Of a stretch of 64,000 bases of DNA, positions 26,845 through 35,649 are shown in pieces. The notes under the pieces are model-generated. The model was not told where the DNA came from. It searched no databases and saw only the letters and a list, made by a program, of their open reading frames with translations. Where the stretch lies: contig JAFXLG010000009.1 of assembly GCA_017531305.1 (NCBI GenBank), positions 49,302 to 113,301 of the forward strand, written 5' to 3'. Position 1 is the first letter of the stretch; every line of letters starts with the position of its first letter. Made by a program: the position numbers and the translations under genes. This DNA comes from Alistipes sp. GTDB lineage: Bacteria > Bacteroidota > Bacteroidia > Bacteroidales > Rikenellaceae.

Positions 26845-28890
26845 ATGGAGAATAAAATAAGACTTTTACCCGAAATTGTGGCTAATCAGATCGCTGCAGG
26901 AGAGGTGGTGGACAACCCCTCATCTGTGGTTAAAGAGATGATGGAGAATGCCATAGATGCAGGTGCAAGGTCGGTGACAGTCAACTTCCGTAATGCAGGT
27001 CTGGAACTGATCCAGATCATTGATGACGGATGCGGAATGTCTCCGATGGATGCCCGCATGGCATTCGATAGACACGCTACGAGTAAAATCTCATCTTTCG
27101 AAGATGTCTATCGATTGCAGACTTTTGGCTTTAGAGGTGAGGCTTTGGCATCAATAGCTGCTGTCGCGCAGGTTGAGTTGCGTACTCGTCAGGCGGAAGA
27201 TGAGGTGGGTACGGTGACTATCGTAAATGGAGGCGAGTTCATATCGCAAACTCCTACAATGTGCCCTGTCGGTTCGCAGTTCTTTGTGCGTAACCTTTTC
27301 TATACAGCTCCTGCACGCCGCAAATTCAATGGTGACAGAAGCCGTATAGTTACAGATATTAAAAAGGAGTTCAGACGTGTGGCACTATGTAATCCGCAGG
27401 TTAGATGCGAGCTGATGTCGAACGATATGCCAATCATTACACTCCCTGTAGGTTCACTCTCGGAGCGTATTATAGATGTGGTAGGTCGCCATATCAAGAC
27501 CAATCTTCTGGAGGTCGATGTTGATACCACCATCGTCAAGGTGAAGGGTTATGTTGGTCGCCCTGCGGCAGCCAAGCAGAAAAACGCCGAGCAATATCTC
27601 TTTGTCAATGGGCGTTATTTCCGTTCTCCGCAGCTCTATCGTTCGATTATGCGTGCCTATGAGAAGTTGATCCCAGAGAATTGTTCTCCTTCATACTTCC
27701 TATATCTGACGGTCGATCCTGAGAGGGTGGATGTTAATGTCTCTCCACATAAGACCGAGGTAAAGTTTGCTGATTCTGAGGATGTGAATCAGATTGTAAA
27801 CGCCGCTGTACGTAGTACCTTGGCAAAGAGTGGAAGTTTGGGTATGATGGATTTCGAGAAGCCCGAGGTGGAGATTCCTGTCATGGATAATGGTCGAGTA
27901 TTCTACTCAGAGCCTGCTGTAGCCTCAATCGAGGGTTACAATCCTTTCAATGAGGGTTATGCGGATGGCGCGGAAAATGCGGATGCTGAATTTGTAGAGC
28001 CTGTGGCTGATAGTAAACCTTCGGGCGGCAGATCATCTTCTGCGACATATAAGGATATACCAGCGCGTTTCGATCCATCGGATATGGGTGTTGTGGAGGT
28101 CGCGGCGGAATCTACATTAAAAGATATGCCATGGTCGGAATTTTCGCTTAAGAGTGAATTTTCAGACTCGGTTGCGATGCAACCCGCTGTTCCGAGCGAG
28201 CAGGAGTATATAGATATACCTTCGGGCGGATTCGATTTGGGAAATTTGGCAGATGAGGGTGAAGGCGAGAGCTCTTTGGAGTTTATTCCTTCTTCGATTC
28301 AACAAGAGATAGCGCATGAGCAGAGCCTGTCGTTTGATGAGGTATTGCCTCTGACGGGAGGTTATGCCGTTGCTGTCAGTGGCGCACGAAGCATGATCAT
28401 TGATCTAAGGAGAGCTAAAGAGAGAATCCTCTATGATGGGTATATGGCGATGTTAAGTAGTGGCTCATCGGCTTGTCAGCAGTTGCTGTTCCCCGAACAA
28501 CTGATTTTGTCGCTGGAGGATTATGATTTGCTAAGTGAGAACGAGGTTGAGTTTTTGGCTTTGGGATTCGATCTGGAATTGCAAGGCGAGGGACGCGTGG
28601 AACTTCGTGGCATACCATCTTCGGTGATGGGAGAGCAGGCAGATAAACTCATCTATGAGTTGTTGCGAGAGGTTGAGTCAAAAGCCGATTTGGGGCAGCA
28701 TTTACATTCTCGTATGGCTCAGGTGATGGCTCGCAGAGGTTCTGCCATAATGCTCCGCAGCCTAACCAAGGAGGAGACTTTACAGTTGCTCGATTCTTTG
28801 TGCGGATGTGAGAATTATAGCTTCTCTCCATCGGGTAAGCCCATAATGGTAGAACTTACTCAAGATGATATAAAATCGAAGCTTAGTTAA
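26845..28890 (+). CDS. mutL: DNA mismatch repair protein MutL
   Basis: The 681-residue MutL has an N-terminal GHKL ATPase with MMENAIDAG, DDGCGM, TFGFRGEAL and a DVNVSPHKTEV box. A long acidic linker (about 350-490) leads to a C-terminal dimerisation domain. The segment equivalent to the DQHA(x)2E(x)4E endonuclease motif reads IIDLRRAKERILYD, so the metal-binding residues are largely changed and nicking activity is doubtful. MutL couples MutS mismatch recognition to strand removal. Confidence 0.95.
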   Translation: MENKIRLLPEIVANQIAAGEVVDNPSSVVKEMMENAIDAGARSVTVNFRNAGLELIQIIDDGCGMSPMDARMAFDRHATSKISSFEDVYRLQTFGFRGEALASIAAVAQVELRTRQAEDEVGTVTIVNGGEFISQTPTMCPVGSQFFVRNLFYTAPARRKFNGDRSRIVTDIKKEFRRVALCNPQVRCELMSNDMPIITLPVGSLSERIIDVVGRHIKTNLLEVDVDTTIVKVKGYVGRPAAAKQKNAEQYLFVNGRYFRSPQLYRSIMRAYEKLIPENCSPSYFLYLTVDPERVDVNVSPHKTEVKFADSEDVNQIVNAAVRSTLAKSGSLGMMDFEKPEVEIPVMDNGRVFYSEPAVASIEGYNPFNEGYADGAENADAEFVEPVADSKPSGGRSSSATYKDIPARFDPSDMGVVEVAAESTLKDMPWSEFSLKSEFSDSVAMQPAVPSEQEYIDIPSGGFDLGNLADEGEGESSLEFIPSSIQQEIAHEQSLSFDEVLPLTGGYAVAVSGARSMIIDLRRAKERILYDGYMAMLSSGSSACQQLLFPEQLILSLEDYDLLSENEVEFLALGFDLELQGEGRVELRGIPSSVMGEQADKLIYELLREVESKADLGQHLHSRMAQVMARRGSAIMLRSLTKEETLQLLDSLCGCENYSFSPSGKPIMVELTQDDIKSKLS

Positions 28891-28970
28891 AAGATGTGGG
28901 GCGACAATCTATCTTCTCGCTCAGTTGTGGGAATAGATTGCAGCTCAATGGATTTATAAAAAAAGAAAAT

Positions 28971-29624
28971 ATGTATATACAACGAAATATGACACCTCCC
29001 GTGGTCAAGAATCTGATCATAGCCAACTGTGTTGCATTGTTGGCTACTACGTTATTGCCTTTTGGTGATGATATTATCGCAAGATTCGCCCTGTTTAATA
29101 TCGAGAGCCCATTTTTCCATAGCTATCAGGTCTTTACCTATATGTTCCTGCATGGTGGTGTGTCGCATCTCTTCTTCAATATGTTTGCCCTGTGGATGTT
29201 TGGTCGTACGCTGGAGTTTGAACTTGGCTCGCAGCGATTCCTGACATACTACATGGTATGTGGTATAGGAGCTGCACTTTTGCAGTTGGGCGTAGGATAT
29301 GCTGAATATATGCATGCAGTAGATGCTAATGGCGTTATGGGTGCGAGGTATCTGTTGCAGATCCCTACCGTTGGAGCCTCGGGTGCGGTGTATGGTTTGT
29401 TGCTGGCTTTCGGAGTGTTGCATCCTAACAATGTGATTATGCTTATCTTCCCACCTATTGCTATGAAGGCAAAGTGGTTTGTCTTGATATATGGTTTGTT
29501 GGAGTTGTTCTTCGGAGTATCGGGATATCAGGCAGGAGTGGCTCATTTTGCCCACTTGGGAGGTATGCTTTGGGGCTTGGGATTGCTTTTGTGGTGGCGC
29601 AAAAATCGTAAAATATTCTTCTAA
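28971..29624 (+). CDS. Rhomboid family intramembrane serine protease
   Basis: The 217-residue rhomboid has about six membrane segments. The catalytic serine is in GASGAVYGLL, the histidine in HFAHLGGMLWG, and HGGVSHLFFNMFALW is the family's conserved H-x-x-x-N region. I chose ATG 28971, which follows an A-rich leader and matches typical N-termini (TPPVVKNLI). An upstream GTG at 28896 would add 25 residues that look unrelated. It probably cleaves membrane proteins near the outer membrane-facing leaflet; the substrate is unknown. The next gene starts 3 bp later. Confidence 0.93.
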   Translation: MYIQRNMTPPVVKNLIIANCVALLATTLLPFGDDIIARFALFNIESPFFHSYQVFTYMFLHGGVSHLFFNMFALWMFGRTLEFELGSQRFLTYYMVCGIGAALLQLGVGYAEYMHAVDANGVMGARYLLQIPTVGASGAVYGLLLAFGVLHPNNVIMLIFPPIAMKAKWFVLIYGLLELFFGVSGYQAGVAHFAHLGGMLWGLGLLLWWRKNRKIFF

Positions 29625-29627
29625 GCG

Positions 29628-30752
29628 ATGGCTGAGTATTATAGTACTACATACTCTTCTGGTGGTGAGCGCAAAAAGAAGTCTCGCTCGTTTGTCGGGA
29701 TATTGCTCGATGCGGTGATGCTGTTGGTGAGCATGGTTGTTGTTGCGGCTTTTGTCTTGACGCTTTTTGTGCCAACGATAGATCCCCGTAATCATGGTTT
29801 TCTGTCAACGGTGGGTCATGTGGCTCCATTTGTATATGTGGCTCAGGCTGTAATGACGCTATATTGGATCGTTAGGTGGCGATTGTGGTTAGCTGTGCCT
29901 ATGGTTCTTATATCGCTCTTTGGTCTGGGAGGATTATCGACTTTCTATAAAATAGAGGTTAGCCGAAGTTACGGCGAAAAGAGTTATGAGCGTTCGGCTC
30001 TGAAGATCATGAGCTATAATGTGCGTAGTTTTATCAATGATGATGGTGCGCGCCGTTTGGATTCGATTGTCATGTTTGTCAAGGCTGCAAATCCCGATAT
30101 TCTGTGTTTTCAGGAGATGGGATTCAGCGAATTGGCGGACTCTCTATTGAAGCCACTTAAGCCTATGCCCAAATCACTTTCGAGGGTTGACCTTAGTCCT
30201 GCTGTATATAGTAAATATCCGATTATCAATGCTCATAGGGTGGATTCTGTCAAGAATTTTCTGTGGGTTGATTTGGTCGTTAAGGATGATACCATCCGAG
30301 TTTTTAATAACCATCTGCAGTCGGCAACGATTCAGCACGAAGATATAGCCTATATCGAGAATCATGAGTATATCGCCGATGAAGAGAGATCAGAGTTGCG
30401 TAGCGTTGTGGATCGCCTGAGTGCCAATAATAAACTGCGTGCCGCACAGGTTGATTCTCTTAAGGTGCTGATAGATTCTTCTCCATATCCTGTGATTGTG
30501 TGTGGCGATTTTAACGATACGCCCGTTTCATATACCTATCGAAATATGAGCAAGGGACTAAAAGATGCCTTTCGCGAGGTGGGGCGAGGATTCTCACACA
30601 CTTTTAAAGGCTTTTTCGGGATGTTGAGAATCGACTATGTGCTTTGCTCCGATGAGTTTGAACCACTCTCTTATGAGGTTGTGGATTCGGTGAAGTATTC
30701 GGATCACCATCCTGTTTTTGTCAGATTGCGCTATAATGGAAAAACCAATTAA
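29628..30752 (+). CDS. Endonuclease/exonuclease/phosphatase family membrane protein
   Basis: This 374-residue protein has three N-terminal transmembrane helices (about residues 20-110) and a C-terminal EEP domain. Catalytic motifs are IMSYNVRSF, ILCFQE (metal Glu), NNHLQS, VCGDFNDTPVS, RIDYVLCS and SDHHPV (catalytic His). EEP enzymes cut phosphodiesters in nucleic acids or phosphoinositides; here the domain is probably periplasmic. Substrate unknown. It is tightly linked to the rhomboid gene (3 bp) and the YhcH gene (12 bp). Confidence 0.92.
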   Translation: MAEYYSTTYSSGGERKKKSRSFVGILLDAVMLLVSMVVVAAFVLTLFVPTIDPRNHGFLSTVGHVAPFVYVAQAVMTLYWIVRWRLWLAVPMVLISLFGLGGLSTFYKIEVSRSYGEKSYERSALKIMSYNVRSFINDDGARRLDSIVMFVKAANPDILCFQEMGFSELADSLLKPLKPMPKSLSRVDLSPAVYSKYPIINAHRVDSVKNFLWVDLVVKDDTIRVFNNHLQSATIQHEDIAYIENHEYIADEERSELRSVVDRLSANNKLRAAQVDSLKVLIDSSPYPVIVCGDFNDTPVSYTYRNMSKGLKDAFREVGRGFSHTFKGFFGMLRIDYVLCSDEFEPLSYEVVDSVKYSDHHPVFVRLRYNGKTN

Positions 30753-30764
30753 CCCAAATAGATT

Positions 30765-31217
30765 ATGATACTCGATTCTTTGAAGAATTCGGCTCTGTAT
30801 GAGTCACTTCATCCACGTTTTAAGACTGTGTTTGATTATATCAAGAGCCACGATTTGGCATCAATGGAGTGCGGTCGCCACGATATTGATGGAGATAATA
30901 TTTTTGTGAATGTGCAGGAGTTGGATCTGCGCCTTCAGTCTGAGGCTCGTTTGGAGTTGCACCGCCGTTATATCGACATTCAGCTGCTTCTCAAAGGCGA
31001 AGAGGAACTTTTTGGCTGGAGCGAAAAGGTCGATTGCTTGCAGGCAGAGGTAGATTTTGACGAGCAGAAAGATGTGCAGTTCTTTACGGATGTACCACAA
31101 TGTTTCTATAGCCTAAAGGTGGGGCAGTTCACAATCCTTTATCCCGAAGATGGTCATGCTCCAATGCTCGGCGAAGGTTGGGTAAAGAAGTGTATCTTCA
31201 AGATCGCAATAGATTAG
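30765..31217 (+). CDS. YhcH/YjgK/YiaL family (DUF386) protein
   Basis: The 150-residue cupin-like family protein shows LELHRRYIDIQLLLKGEE, the conserved metal/sugar-binding text of the YhcH/YiaL family, and FTILYPEDGHAP near the end. Relatives are linked to sialic acid or other sugar acid metabolism, some as anomerases, but no sugar operon is next to it here. It is the last gene of the rightward run, followed by two hairpins at 31216-31286. Confidence 0.9.
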   Translation: MILDSLKNSALYESLHPRFKTVFDYIKSHDLASMECGRHDIDGDNIFVNVQELDLRLQSEARLELHRRYIDIQLLLKGEEELFGWSEKVDCLQAEVDFDEQKDVQFFTDVPQCFYSLKVGQFTILYPEDGHAPMLGEGWVKKCIFKIAID

Positions 31218-31242
31218 ATTCTCGGCTGAGAATCATCATTAT

Positions 31243-31286
31243 ACAGAGGTTTTGTCTGAAAAGGCAACTCCTCTGTTTTCGTTTTT
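31243..31286 (+). terminator. Terminator after the YhcH gene
   Basis: ACAGAGG (31243-31249) pairs with CCTCTGT (31270-31276), followed by TTTCGTTTTT. A smaller hairpin with 7-bp arms (GATTCTC/GAGAATC, 31216-31233) lies just upstream. Confidence 0.8.
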
Positions 31287-31357
31287 CATGGGGTGAAAAT
31301 TCGTGGTAAAAATTTTATTGTTCGTTGAAAAAATTTCCCCACTTCGTGGTGCTGTCG

Positions 31358-31365
31358 TATTTTTG
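31358..31365 (+). promoter_or_regulatory. -7 element for the surface lipoprotein locus
   Basis: TATTTTTG fits TAnnTTTG, 63 bp before the first gene of the locus. At -33 only TTTC (31334-31337, 20-bp spacing) is seen. The 31287-31428 leader is A/T-rich and shows no gene. Confidence 0.5.
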
Positions 31366-31428
31366 CAATCGTTAAAATGTAAAAGTGTAGATATAGTATT
31401 GTTCTGCGCAGTTAGGATGTGAAAAAAT

Positions 31429-33363
31429 ATGCATATAAAGCGATATATATTACTGGTTATTACTTTGCTCGTTGCCGCAGCGTGTTCAACCGAGGATCTC
31501 TCTTTGGCTGAACGCCCACATGAAGGTCCAGTCAAGGTGGGCTTTTGGGTGAGCGATTCTCAAAGCGAGACTCGTACTCAGATTAACGAAGATGGACATA
31601 GTGTATCATGGTCACCTCAAGATAAGGTTGCTCTATGGGCAAAGGATGCTAATGGAGCCTATATATTCCAAAATCAGAAATTTAGTCTTTGGTTTCGTGC
31701 TGCAAATAGTTCCAAGGCATATTTTGCTACGGATTTAGCGAGCCCAATGACTGAGGGTCAATATACCTATTACGCGTGCTATCCATATCCCCAAAGCGTA
31801 AATGGTACTGTCGCTACATTCTCGATCCCATCTACCCAAGACGGCAAAGCCGCGGGCGGAGCAGATATTATGGTTGCTCAAGGCTCAGGTGAGGAGTTGA
31901 AGATGCTGATTACGCCTAAAGATCCCGCAGACGAAGAGTCTAAGGGTGATTATCTCGTAAAAGATGGCGTCAACCTAAGTATGCGTCATTTGGTGCATGC
32001 TTTGCGTTTTTATGTACCACAAGCGCATTGGGGTTTCGGTGATGAGCAGATCGAGAGAATTGTATTTACCATGCCATCAAATAATGAGGGTGGTACAATA
32101 TCGGGAACTGTTACAGCAGATGTTTCAAGTGGAGATGGTGGCTTAAAAATGACCGCTAACGGATCTTCTACAATCTCACTCAACCTTGCCCAGACGATAG
32201 GTAAATCTATGGCGGACACTTCGACAGGAGAGGTCGCATACGACTATGCTTTTGCTACAATTATGCCTGGTACTTATCAAGGAACACTTAACGCAAAAGT
32301 CTATTCCCAGACTAAGGCTTCTTCGGTTGCGGTATCATTCAATAGTCGTGAGATGAAGGCAGGACACATCACACCTGTGGGTTTGAATTGTTCGAATGTC
32401 GTTGACCCATGCATATTGAGATTTGTGTATAGCGGAAACAATCTTGGAGAGGATATTATTGCCGTTCGAATTAATTATAAGGACGAAAATGGCAATTCTC
32501 AGGTCCTTCCAATTACACCTATTGAGCAATTTGCCAAGGAGGGTGGTTCCTATGATGTCGATTTGACTGATTGGGATGTTGAAAATCAATTTGCAGCCTT
32601 GCGCTCAGTCCTTACGAATCAGGTCGTTACAGTCGATTACGAGTCGGAACATGCACTGGTGAGTCAAGCGGTTACTTTGCCCATTATTGCACAGAGTGGA
32701 TTATATGAGATTCCACTTACTGTTCCATACCTATTCTTTGAGGATTTTAGTCGTTTGAACGGTTATGATTTCTATGGAGGCAATGTTAGCTCCACAAGAA
32801 AGGGTTCTACAACAATAAATGATACATTCTTCTATTCAGGCTGGACTGGAAGTCAGACATCGGGTAAGAAGGGAACAGCAATTCGTATTAGAACTCGTAA
32901 CGAAACAACGTGGGCATTCTATAACGGTCGAGTTGATTCTGCTCCGATTTCAGGATTAAAGGATGGTGCTTCAGTTAATGTTGTCGTTGAGTTTGATTAT
33001 AATGCGGTAACAGAAGAGAGCGGAGATGATTGTATGTCATTCAGCTATGGATACACTACTACGCAAGGTCCGATTGAGGCATATTGGTGGTATAGACCTC
33101 TAATTGGCTCACAAACAGGAGGTCAGCATATTGAAAATGCCGTTACTCTGCCACTATCCTCATCTTCGAATATGACAGGGTATGGAGATGATGTATATCC
33201 AGATAGTTATTATTCTATTAAGGATTTTACTATAAAGTCATGTACGAACAAGCATCGCTTGTCGTGGGAACCACTTGCATCGGGGGCTACAAATCACCTC
33301 GCTAATAGCAAAAATCACTGGCTTTATTTAGACAACATAAAAGTCAGAATTGAAAGTGAATAA
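31429..33363 (+). CDS. Fimbrillin-like surface lipoprotein with C-terminal jelly-roll-like domain
   Basis: The 644-residue lipoprotein (lipobox Cys19, followed by STED, a possible surface-export signal) has a fimbrillin-type N-terminal region. SETRTQ places an Arg at residue 49, and HSVSWSPQDKVALWA and LRHLVHALRFYV-like text follow. The C-terminal ~220 residues begin FFEDFSRLNG and end WLYLDNIKVRIESE, a pattern typical of beta-sandwich, carbohydrate-binding-like modules. I infer an extracellular adhesin or pilus-tip-type protein. It is the first gene of the seven-gene locus. Confidence 0.78.
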   Translation: MHIKRYILLVITLLVAAACSTEDLSLAERPHEGPVKVGFWVSDSQSETRTQINEDGHSVSWSPQDKVALWAKDANGAYIFQNQKFSLWFRAANSSKAYFATDLASPMTEGQYTYYACYPYPQSVNGTVATFSIPSTQDGKAAGGADIMVAQGSGEELKMLITPKDPADEESKGDYLVKDGVNLSMRHLVHALRFYVPQAHWGFGDEQIERIVFTMPSNNEGGTISGTVTADVSSGDGGLKMTANGSSTISLNLAQTIGKSMADTSTGEVAYDYAFATIMPGTYQGTLNAKVYSQTKASSVAVSFNSREMKAGHITPVGLNCSNVVDPCILRFVYSGNNLGEDIIAVRINYKDENGNSQVLPITPIEQFAKEGGSYDVDLTDWDVENQFAALRSVLTNQVVTVDYESEHALVSQAVTLPIIAQSGLYEIPLTVPYLFFEDFSRLNGYDFYGGNVSSTRKGSTTINDTFFYSGWTGSQTSGKKGTAIRIRTRNETTWAFYNGRVDSAPISGLKDGASVNVVVEFDYNAVTEESGDDCMSFSYGYTTTQGPIEAYWWYRPLIGSQTGGQHIENAVTLPLSSSSNMTGYGDDVYPDSYYSIKDFTIKSCTNKHRLSWEPLASGATNHLANSKNHWLYLDNIKVRIESE

Positions 33364-33415
33364 GAGAGATAAGTAGATAAAACAAAATAAATAAACAATT
33401 AAAAAATCATTAACT

Positions 33416-34267
33416 ATGAAATTAAACAGATTACCTATCTTGGCATTGGCTGTGGCAATCCTTGCGGGTAGTGGTTGTAGTAGCGATGACTACAACTACG
33501 GCGATAAGGGGTATGCTACGTTGTTATTTGCGTTGGATACTGATAACCAACTCAATGCAGGAGTGATTGTCAGAGCTGCGGGTGAAACATCCATTGCAGA
33601 TGCGCTTGGGGTTTCGTATCAAAATCCGTCAGCTGCTGATTTTACTATCGAATTGAAGGATAGTGATGATGAGGAGGTGTATAAAGGAGCGTTGAGCGGA
33701 TGGGATGTTAAAACTCCCCTTCCTCTTGGTACATATTCTGTGACAGCGACTTACGATAAGGATCAAGTCGGCTTTTATCCAGCAGGAGCTCCTGCGTTTG
33801 AAGGATCAACTACTTTCTCTGTGGTAGAGGCAAAGGAGTATGCGGTGGCAATCCCAGTGAAACTTTCGAACTCTATCTTGAAGGTGGCTTACACAGATAT
33901 GTTCCGAAATTATTTTAAGGCGGCTACTGTCAAAGCAAAGTCACAAGGCTCAAGTACTGAGGTAACTTATGATTATAATGTAACACAAGGTGCATTTGTG
34001 ACAGCCAGCAATGTTACAATTAATTACATCTTGACTCCTTCGCAGGCGCAGGGTGCTAATGCGAAAGATGTTACAGGTAGCTTAACTCAGAGTCTTGATC
34101 CAAGAACTTGCTATACATTGACGTTCGATGTAGAGAATGTCGGTGGTGTTAAGAAGTTTACAATCACACTCAATGAGGAGAATCTGGTGGATGTGCCTTT
34201 GGGTGAGAATGGTGAGATTGATCTGAACGATGATCAATACAAAAATAACGGTGAAACGAATAACTAA
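33416..34267 (+). CDS. DUF4493-like lipoprotein
   Basis: The 283-residue lipoprotein has Cys21 followed by SSDD, close to the Bacteroides surface-lipoprotein export signal. It matches the DUF4493 pattern: KGYATLLFALDTD, a VRAAGE segment (Arg53), ADFTIELKDSDDEEVYKG, LPLGTYSVTATY, FEGSTTFSVVEAKEYAV and VKLSNSILKVAYTDMF. These are two successive Ig-like beta domains. Function is unknown; DUF4493 proteins recur with PCMD proteins in Bacteroidales. The next gene follows after 17 bp. Confidence 0.8.
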   Translation: MKLNRLPILALAVAILAGSGCSSDDYNYGDKGYATLLFALDTDNQLNAGVIVRAAGETSIADALGVSYQNPSAADFTIELKDSDDEEVYKGALSGWDVKTPLPLGTYSVTATYDKDQVGFYPAGAPAFEGSTTFSVVEAKEYAVAIPVKLSNSILKVAYTDMFRNYFKAATVKAKSQGSSTEVTYDYNVTQGAFVTASNVTINYILTPSQAQGANAKDVTGSLTQSLDPRTCYTLTFDVENVGGVKKFTITLNEENLVDVPLGENGEIDLNDDQYKNNGETNN

Positions 34268-34284
34268 TAACGACAAGAAAAAAT

Positions 34285-35637
34285 ATGAAACGTTTATTTT
34301 CAGTGATGATGTTGGCTGCTTTGATGCTTGTATCGTGCGGCAAAGACCCATATCATTATAAAGATTTGGCTCCAGGTTGCGGCACCTTGTCGTTTGATGG
34401 TGCGGAGTTGGTTGTATCAGAGGATGTAGATACAAGAGCAACAGAGACTGCAGATTTGCCCGAAGCACCAACAGGATATCTGATTTTTGTAAAGGATTCT
34501 GCCGGCAATAATGTTGATTTGGATAAAAATAATCCAGTAGATTATACTACATATGGAGCTGTAAAGCAAAACGGTATTGTTTTGCCTGCGGGTAATTATA
34601 CTCTTGTGGTACAATCGGCTGACGAGATTCCAGATGCAGAATTGGCGGATGACGCTGCGGTATATGGCGCAGAGCATGAGTTTACAATTGTAGCAGGTCA
34701 GGATACAAATATCGATGAGCCAATCGTATGTACTCTTTGGAAGCAGGTAAAAGTTTCTGTTGGTTATAATGACTATTTTAGAGAGAAATGCGTGAGCGGA
34801 TCGGCTGTGGTTACATCTTTGGCAAACACTACAAGTCTGACTTATGGAATGAATGATAGCAGTGCTGGATTCTTCGCAGTACCTAAGGATCAGGAGGTTT
34901 CACTTGAGGTTACTTTCTCAGGTGTGATGAAGGTAAAGGAGGATGGTGTTGAGACTCAGAAGACTCAGAAGATGACTCATACTATCACTGGAGTTAAGGC
35001 TCGTCAGTGGCGTAAGATCACGTTTATCTTAACTGAGGATAAGGAGGGTAATGCTACATTCTCTATCGATATTGATGGTTATGTTGTCGATGCAGAGCTT
35101 AGTGAGACTGTAGATGGCTCTGGCGTAGAGACTGAGAGCAATGGTGCCGATCCAAATGCTCCACAGGGAGATGGTGGTATAGAGTTGGTATCAACTTGTA
35201 GTTATGATATTACTCAGCCTATTGAAATCCCAGCAATGTCAGATCCAACAGATGCATCAACGATGAATATGACATTGACCATGCAGGCTAACGTGCCTAA
35301 CGGTGTGCGTAAGTTTGGTGTGGTTATCTCATCTGATAGTGAGGCTTTCCAGGCAGCATTGAACGTTGTTAGTGAATATGACGAGACTGCGGGTGGATAT
35401 GTTGTGGATTTGGTTAATCCAACAGAGAAGAATAATAATATCTTTGGAATCATCCCATTCCCTCATGGAGCAGAGTTGGTTGGTCAGACTGAAGTGGATT
35501 TTGATTTAAGTGCAGCTCAAATGCCTATTTTGGCATTCCCTGGAACGCATACATTTGTGATGAATGTTACTGATCAGAAGGGATGCAAAAAGGATGTGAC
35601 AATCGTAATGTATGTACCTGATTATGCTAATCTTTAA
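34285..35637 (+). CDS. DUF4493-like lipoprotein with extra C-terminal domain
   Basis: This 450-residue lipoprotein (Cys18) has a DUF4493-like N-terminal part: GCGTLSFDGAELV, TRATE with Arg51, VLPAGNYTLVVQ, AEHEFTIVAGQ and CTLWKQVKVSVGYNDYF. A Gly/Asp/Asn-rich linker near residue 290 leads to an extra ~160-residue C-terminal domain (from about IELVSTCSYDITQPIEIPA) with no family I recognise, ending in IVMYVPDYANL. It is 17 bp after the previous gene and 12 bp before the next. The added domain suggests a different position in an assembly from the shorter paralogue upstream. Confidence 0.75.
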   Translation: MKRLFSVMMLAALMLVSCGKDPYHYKDLAPGCGTLSFDGAELVVSEDVDTRATETADLPEAPTGYLIFVKDSAGNNVDLDKNNPVDYTTYGAVKQNGIVLPAGNYTLVVQSADEIPDAELADDAAVYGAEHEFTIVAGQDTNIDEPIVCTLWKQVKVSVGYNDYFREKCVSGSAVVTSLANTTSLTYGMNDSSAGFFAVPKDQEVSLEVTFSGVMKVKEDGVETQKTQKMTHTITGVKARQWRKITFILTEDKEGNATFSIDIDGYVVDAELSETVDGSGVETESNGADPNAPQGDGGIELVSTCSYDITQPIEIPAMSDPTDASTMNMTLTMQANVPNGVRKFGVVISSDSEAFQAALNVVSEYDETAGGYVVDLVNPTEKNNNIFGIIPFPHGAELVGQTEVDFDLSAAQMPILAFPGTHTFVMNVTDQKGCKKDVTIVMYVPDYANL

Positions 35638-35649
35638 GAATAAAACACT

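Noticed and set aside
28896-28970. GTG start at 28896 extending the rhomboid by 25 residues
   Set aside because: The added residues do not look like a membrane protein start, and ATG 28971 follows an A-rich leader and matches typical family N-termini.
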